Shown: positions 59,361 through 64,000 of the stretch, in pieces | How positions within the stretch are numbered: the first letter of the stretch is position 1 | Layout: each line of letters begins with the position of its first letter | Origin: Pezicula radicicola | Lineage: Eukaryota > Ascomycota > Leotiomycetes > Helotiales > Dermateaceae | Assembly: GCA_003008705.1 (NCBI GenBank) | Contig: PDUO01000024.1 | Coordinates: forward strand, 809,120 to 873,119 | Direction of reading: 5' to 3' | Length of the DNA stretch: 64,000 nucleotides | Program-made: the position numbers and the translations under genes | Notes under the pieces: generated by a model | Told to the model about the DNA's origin: nothing | The model's input: only the letters and a program-made list of their open reading frames with translations | Database searches by the model: none

Positions 59361-60200
59361 TTTGGACAAGTCGTGTTTATGTCGCGATTGACGTCTTTGT
59401 GCAATGAATGGTATGCCTAACTATTGCCAAAGATGGACAGTTTCCTTGGGTGCCTGATGGTGAGACGTTGTTGCAACTTTGAAGTTATGATTTGATTTAT
59501 GGGAAAACTCGTGCAAGAGGACACAAGCTCGAGAGATGTTTTGCTACCCCAGGCCTTAAGCAGCCATTTTGTCCGAACAGGCTAGACACAGTATCCGTCA
59601 CTTATGAAGGTCTTCTATTGTCGGAGATTCTGGATTTGACTCTATGCTGTATCACCGAGCGTATAAATGTAAAGAGTGTATAGAAATCTGAATCCCTTTT
59701 AAGGGCGAAGGTCATGTAAAGTATGGTCACTTATACCTATTGGATATTGCTTTTGGTCTCAACTCCATGTTGTCAAATTATGTATCCGGTAAAGAGCTGA
59801 AATCACAAAAAGAGGTCCTATTACTTATTTTTCAGCACCATCTATAGTTGCTCATTGACCTGTCTCTACTTCCCCTAAAGTGTATGATCATTATATGAGC
59901 CTTTAGAACATCATGTATTTGTTTGATAAAAGTCATTGAATAGTAGCAGAGAGAAAGGTTTTTCTTTATTTCTAAAATTCTTCTCAGTCATTTATTGTGA
60001 GACCTTTTATTTAATCAAATTGACTGTTGTTTTTGTTTTCCTTTTCGACGACTAAGCGATCGCTTAACTTTTTCACACGAGTGTCCTCTATCATTAGAGC
60101 AGCGCCCCAGATCTCAACACCGCCCTCCTCAATTCAATCACAACACCACCTTCTTCTAAAAGTCTTCCATTGACAGATTTACATCCGAAGATCTGCCAAG
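59361..60200. promoter_or_regulatory. Divergent spacer and promoter region
   Basis: 840 bp between divergent starts. TTTTGTTTTCC-type tracts and GCGATCGC near 60058 lie left of the right-hand gene. No gene supported. Confidence 0.4.
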
Positions 60201-61709
60201 ATGGACGCCTCGCGAGAACCGAGTAACTCAGCAAAGGATCGACTTGATGAACTCCATGAGCTGCGTCATGAACCCTCGACCGCGACGTTCCAGACAATGG
60301 AAACAATTGACTCAATTGAGCAGTATCAACCCACTGTTCCCCATGACACCATGGGTATGTTCGAGTTTTCTAGACCTAGACTTCATCTCAGTTGCAGGTA
60401 CTAACTTCGCTGCACAGAGCCTGTTACTCCAAGATTTGCCATTACCAACCCAGAAGGCGAAACCGATATGGTCGAGGACATCTCTGCACTAGATTGTAAG
60501 CATTCCTCTTATGTCATATCTTTAGCATCCACTAACGTTTTGCCTGAAGACCACAACTTTCTTTTAACTGGTGCTCTTGGGGATGAAGATGAGAACGTTG
60601 GGGCTGACGAAGCTACTGAGCCAACAAATGACCATGTCAGAAACTTGGTTCCAAGTGGTACATCTCACCTTCAAAATTGCGACCTTTATTGCATTTTGCT
60701 GATTCTTTCCCCAGACCCAGAGATAGCACAGGTTGAGGATGTCAAGGGCCCAACTGCAGTTCAATATACGATGAACTTTGGAAATGGACGAGAGAAGATC
60801 CGTAGAATCATCAACGTCGCAGTCCAGACTCTTGATACTCTCTTGCCTGATATTGTCCCACCTGAGGACCCACCCACCACGACTGCCAACACAACGCCCG
60901 GTGTCATCGCCCATCACGAGTTCTCGGCACCGCCAACAATGCTCAAGACCACCGCGCCCACCCTCGATATGACCTTCGAGTTCCGCTGCGAGAGCTTCGA
61001 GCCAAGACGTTTCCTCAAGAAGGGGGCCGAGAGATTTATTTACACCTACCGCGTGGAGCCAAAGGGCGGATACAAGGATAATCAACCAAACCGAGGCTGG
61101 TACCGCATCTCACGTCTGCGCTGGGAACACATTCCTGGTTTCTGGATCGAAGTCCACATCGAGGCAAAGACGACTCTAGCGAAGATTCTGAAGAAACGCA
61201 ACGTTCAATTGACAACAAACATGACCTCAATCAAGAAGGAAGGCATCATCCCAGAACCCAACATTCACCAAGTGGCTTTCCGAATTGTTCAGAACTTGTT
61301 GCACGCGGTCCCACTCATCGGTCGCATTGTCCCTGCTGATCCACCTGAGGGTCCAAGATACTCTGAGCCGCCATTCTTGCAACTGTTCATCAAATCGGAA
61401 GTTAGACTCAAGACTAATAAGGAGCAGGCTATTTACAAGGCTTTACACGACAAGCGTGATACTCACCTTGCCTGCCAGTCCGTCGCTGTTCTGGAGGTCC
61501 TGTTTGGTCACTTGGATGTCTATGACGCATTCAACCTTGGTTTTACCTGTCAACGTCTGCACCATGTGTACTTGAAGGTGAAGGAAGGAAAGAAGATTGC
61601 GAAGTTTGAGGTCGGAGAATATGCTCGAGATGGCACTGACTTGGAGTTGGGCCTACGCATTCCTTCCCCCGCTCGTGTTAGAGGTCGTCGCCGAAACGGA
61701 AGGCACTGA
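60201..61709 (+). CDS. Unknown conserved-looking protein with F-box-like C-terminal helix
   Basis: 444 aa from four exons (60201-60354, 60418-60495, 60550-60657, 60715-61709), phase-consistent; the second and third introns are multiples of three and open, so retention would not stop translation. The N-terminal ~170 residues are acidic and Pro/Thr-rich. A folded middle (DMTFEFRCESFEPRRFLKKGAERF, WYRISRLRWEHIPGFWIEVHIEAK) follows. Near the C-terminus is SVAVLEVLFGHLDVYDAFNLGFTCQRLHHVYL, which resembles a single F-box-like helix-turn. The tail is basic (RVRGRRRNGRH). I do not recognise the family, and it has no signal peptide or membrane helices. Confidence 0.7.
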
Positions 61710-63431
61710 ATGACTAAGATTCTGTTCATGAAAAGTAGCCAGTTTGCCTAAAAGTTTTGACGAATAATACTCTATGAAACTGATAGATTCATGAATCCCA
61801 CAGTTAAATAACCCAAGTCAAGTGAGTTACCTAAATTATGTAGGTTACTCAGATCAATTACAATACTAAGATTCAAGTATAAACCATTATAAGTAAAGAG
61901 AGACGCTTCTGTTTGACATGCGCATATAGTAGAGGCTTAGTAATCTATGTCCCAGTTATGTTGCGAGCTGTTGTTCAAATTTGCCATATATTATTTGCCT
62001 TTTTGTCATTTCCTATCTCGTTGCTATTATAACTCACTGTTAGCAAATCGATTATACTCCTCACACCTTGCTTACACTTTGATTAAGCCTTGTTCCGTTG
62101 TTTTTTCAACAGCCCGAGGATTATCATCATGTGTGCTTTATCGCTTTGAAGAACTCTCTAACTTCTTGGGTGCCCATCTGGATAGAAGTGAGCTATTGTA
62201 TATCCCGATATTAGCAAGAGTAAATATTAGGTAGCTAAATCTATAAACTTTATATGACTTTGCCAATCGAAATAGGTGACGTGCGTCACCCTTGGGATTC
62301 AAATCCAATTCTAACTTGGGTTCTTGTCTAGCATTGGATACCACCCATTACTGGGTGGAAGAATTTGGTAATCGTCTCTGTTGAGAATGTGGCAAGCACT
62401 ATTTTTAAGCGAGTTCTGCCTTTGTGAATCAGTTAGATTGAGAAACTCAGCTATCCGTATGGAACGAGTCTGTTTTTTTAACTACAACGTCAATTATAAA
62501 GTAACATAGCTCACAAAATGAAGAAACAGGTAACTAAGATTCCAGAAATTAAGAAAACAAAGATGAACAATTAATTTTGAAGAAAGAAACACCTAACAAG
62601 AGGTAAAAGAACTGCATTATCGCTAGGTACGTGTTACAAGAAATACTTTTGTACACAAAAGTTTTAAGGTCAATTCTCAGACGAACGCAGAACACTCTTA
62701 ATATTAAAAATAATAATAGTAATACTAGAAATCAGAGAAAGATAAATGGCAAGGCTAAGCGAGCAATTACAGGGCAGTACTCACGTGGATACAACACTTC
62801 AACCTCGTGTCTCTTAGCCATTAACAAAATATCTAATTATAAATTAAAGATGTAATTAATGTGAGATGCAACCTTTCGTCAACGATAAATAAAAAACAAG
62901 CAAAACCACCAAACAATCAACTCCCCAATTACGATAATAGTACCCTATATGCCATCCAGCCAATCAAATATATTTGCGCGCTATGGCGATCCAAAGCGAC
63001 CCCACAGATAAGAAAGTTCGATCAGCCCCCCTTTCTCTAATCCAGAATAAGAAAGCCCTCGCGACCAACCAATAATCATCCAATCTCTCCCACTGTTTAA
63101 GGATTTATCGTCGATCAAATCCCCGCAACGTTCGGCATGGAATCGCACGGACTAACGTTATTCAGTTATTATGTTGGACAATTGTTTTTCTCTCATTGTG
63201 TCGGGGTAAGAAGAGACTGTGGAAAGGTTCAGATTTAGGTTGTAGGGAATTGATTTCACCCCACCCTTTGAGAACTTCCATGGGACACCACAGGTCTCGT
63301 GCGGCATAAGATAAGGAATCTTGCATAAGTACAAGATGTTTGGACCCTTTGTTTGAGAAGTTGAGGTTTGGCGACAGCATCATTTTTTTTGTTTATTGTT
63401 ACGTCTATATCGTTGGTATACAATTAAAACA
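61710..63431. other. AT-rich spacer
   Basis: No supported gene. GGTGACGTGCGTCACC (62275-62290) is a nearly perfect palindrome containing a CRE-like core, and CCACCCATTACTGGGTGG (62341-62358) is a 7-bp stem hairpin. Both may be regulatory or relics; nothing else was found. Confidence 0.4.
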
Positions 63432-64000
63432 ATGGCAGGTACTTTGGATATCGAGCCCAGTGGCAGCAATGCTACACCATACCATGAACCTTATGCACCG
63501 GGGACTGTCATACTCGAAGACTGTAAGCCAATTCATTTTATTCTATCACGAGATCATGAACTCACGTTTCTATAGCTCGACTTATAACAGGGCATGGCGA
63601 TGGTCATCTAGTCTTCCAACCACAACCCTCTGATGACCCGAACGATCCCCTCGTAAGAAGCCATATACGCTCCCCCACACCAGTAGATAGGTTCTAACGA
63701 GTCATCAGAACTGGACAAATACAAGAAAATATATCAATTTCGGAATAATTTCATTCTATGCCCTCATGATTTTCACCATGTACGTATCACTCAACACTCA
63801 ACCCAACAACCCGCACAAAAAACTAACACTACCCAAACAGTCTAGACATTGGCCCCGTAGTATGGCAAGACTACGTAACCCAACTCGGACTAACCTACTC
63901 ACAACTAAACCAAACCTTCGCAACCAACTGTGCCGGCCTCGCAGTAGGTTGCGTAATTTTCATACCTTTTGCTCTAAAATACGGACGACGGCCCGTCTAC
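63432..64000 (+). CDS. MFS transporter, N-terminal part (runs off the window)
   Basis: Four exons are visible (63432-63522, 63591-63652, 63709-63779, 63841-64000+), phase-consistent. The N-terminus MAGTLDIEPSG is followed by EPYAPGTVILED, QPSDDPNDPLNW, KYINFGIISFYALMIFTI, LDIGPVVWQDYV, TQLGLTYSQLNQTFATNCAGLAVGCVIFIPFALKYGRRPVY. PNDPLNW and KYGRRPVY (the loop-2 motif of the superfamily) identify a fungal drug:H+ antiporter-type MFS protein. The first two membrane helices are seen; the rest lies beyond the window. Confidence 0.86.

Noticed and set aside
62270..62350. tRNA-like GGATTTGAATCC on the minus strand
   Set aside because: No cloverleaf could be drawn around it; it lies next to two simple palindromes.
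1..64000. CRISPR array, bacterial operons or integrated virus
   Set aside because: The window is eukaryotic; regular repeats seen are coding ankyrin units or transposon ends, and no viral protein was recognised.

Overview
This is nuclear DNA from a filamentous ascomycete (Pezizomycotina; Leotiomycetes is my guess only). The evidence is short spliceosomal introns of about 45-75 nt with GT...CTAAC...AG signals, families such as HET, CorA-like, NACHT-ankyrin, LaeA-like methyltransferase and DUF6594, and transposons whose bases look like RIP (repeat-induced point mutation), with CpA and TpG almost absent. Gene models were assembled by eye from reading frames, splice signals and family motifs. They have not been checked by alignment or RNA data.

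Layout. 0-3.2 kb is a conserved block: the end of SUA5, zeta-COP (RET3) and a short-chain dehydrogenase. 6.1-8.3 kb holds a nine-exon Dal5-type transporter between two gene-poor AT-rich stretches. 11.2-12.8 kb is an eleven-exon LaeA-like methyltransferase, followed by a MITE (miniature inverted-repeat element). 13.3-30.1 kb is an accessory region: a decayed HET gene, small unknown genes, a frameshifted CorA-like gene, a RIP-decayed Tc1/mariner element, and a large NACHT-ankyrin NLR-type receptor. The NLR is divergently paired with a polytopic membrane protein of the family usually called modin. A non-autonomous hAT element lies at 30.7-31.2 kb.

31.7-34.5 kb is a bifunctional pseudouridine catabolism gene (glycosidase plus PfkB kinase), then a predicted GPI-anchored surface protein, an unknown Cys-rich gene and a DUF6594 membrane protein. 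41.9-46.5 kb is a cytochrome P450 gene broken by a complete, RIP-decayed hAT transposon with an 8-bp target duplication. It lies beside a truncated alpha/beta hydrolase, so this may be a dead metabolic locus. 48.6-57.1 kb has a tiny basic protein, an intact CorA-like gene convergent with a divergent protein kinase, and a MUP1-type amino acid permease. 58.6-64 kb has two unknown genes and the start of a second MFS transporter that runs off the window.

How the parts fit. HET, NLR, modin, CorA-like and divergent-kinase genes are typical of fungal nonself-recognition and stress loci. Their clustering, pseudogenes and transposon load suggest a fast-evolving recognition island set between stable housekeeping genes. 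The NLR/modin pair is the best candidate for an undescribed functional unit. No RNA genes, CRISPR arrays or viral insertions were recognised.
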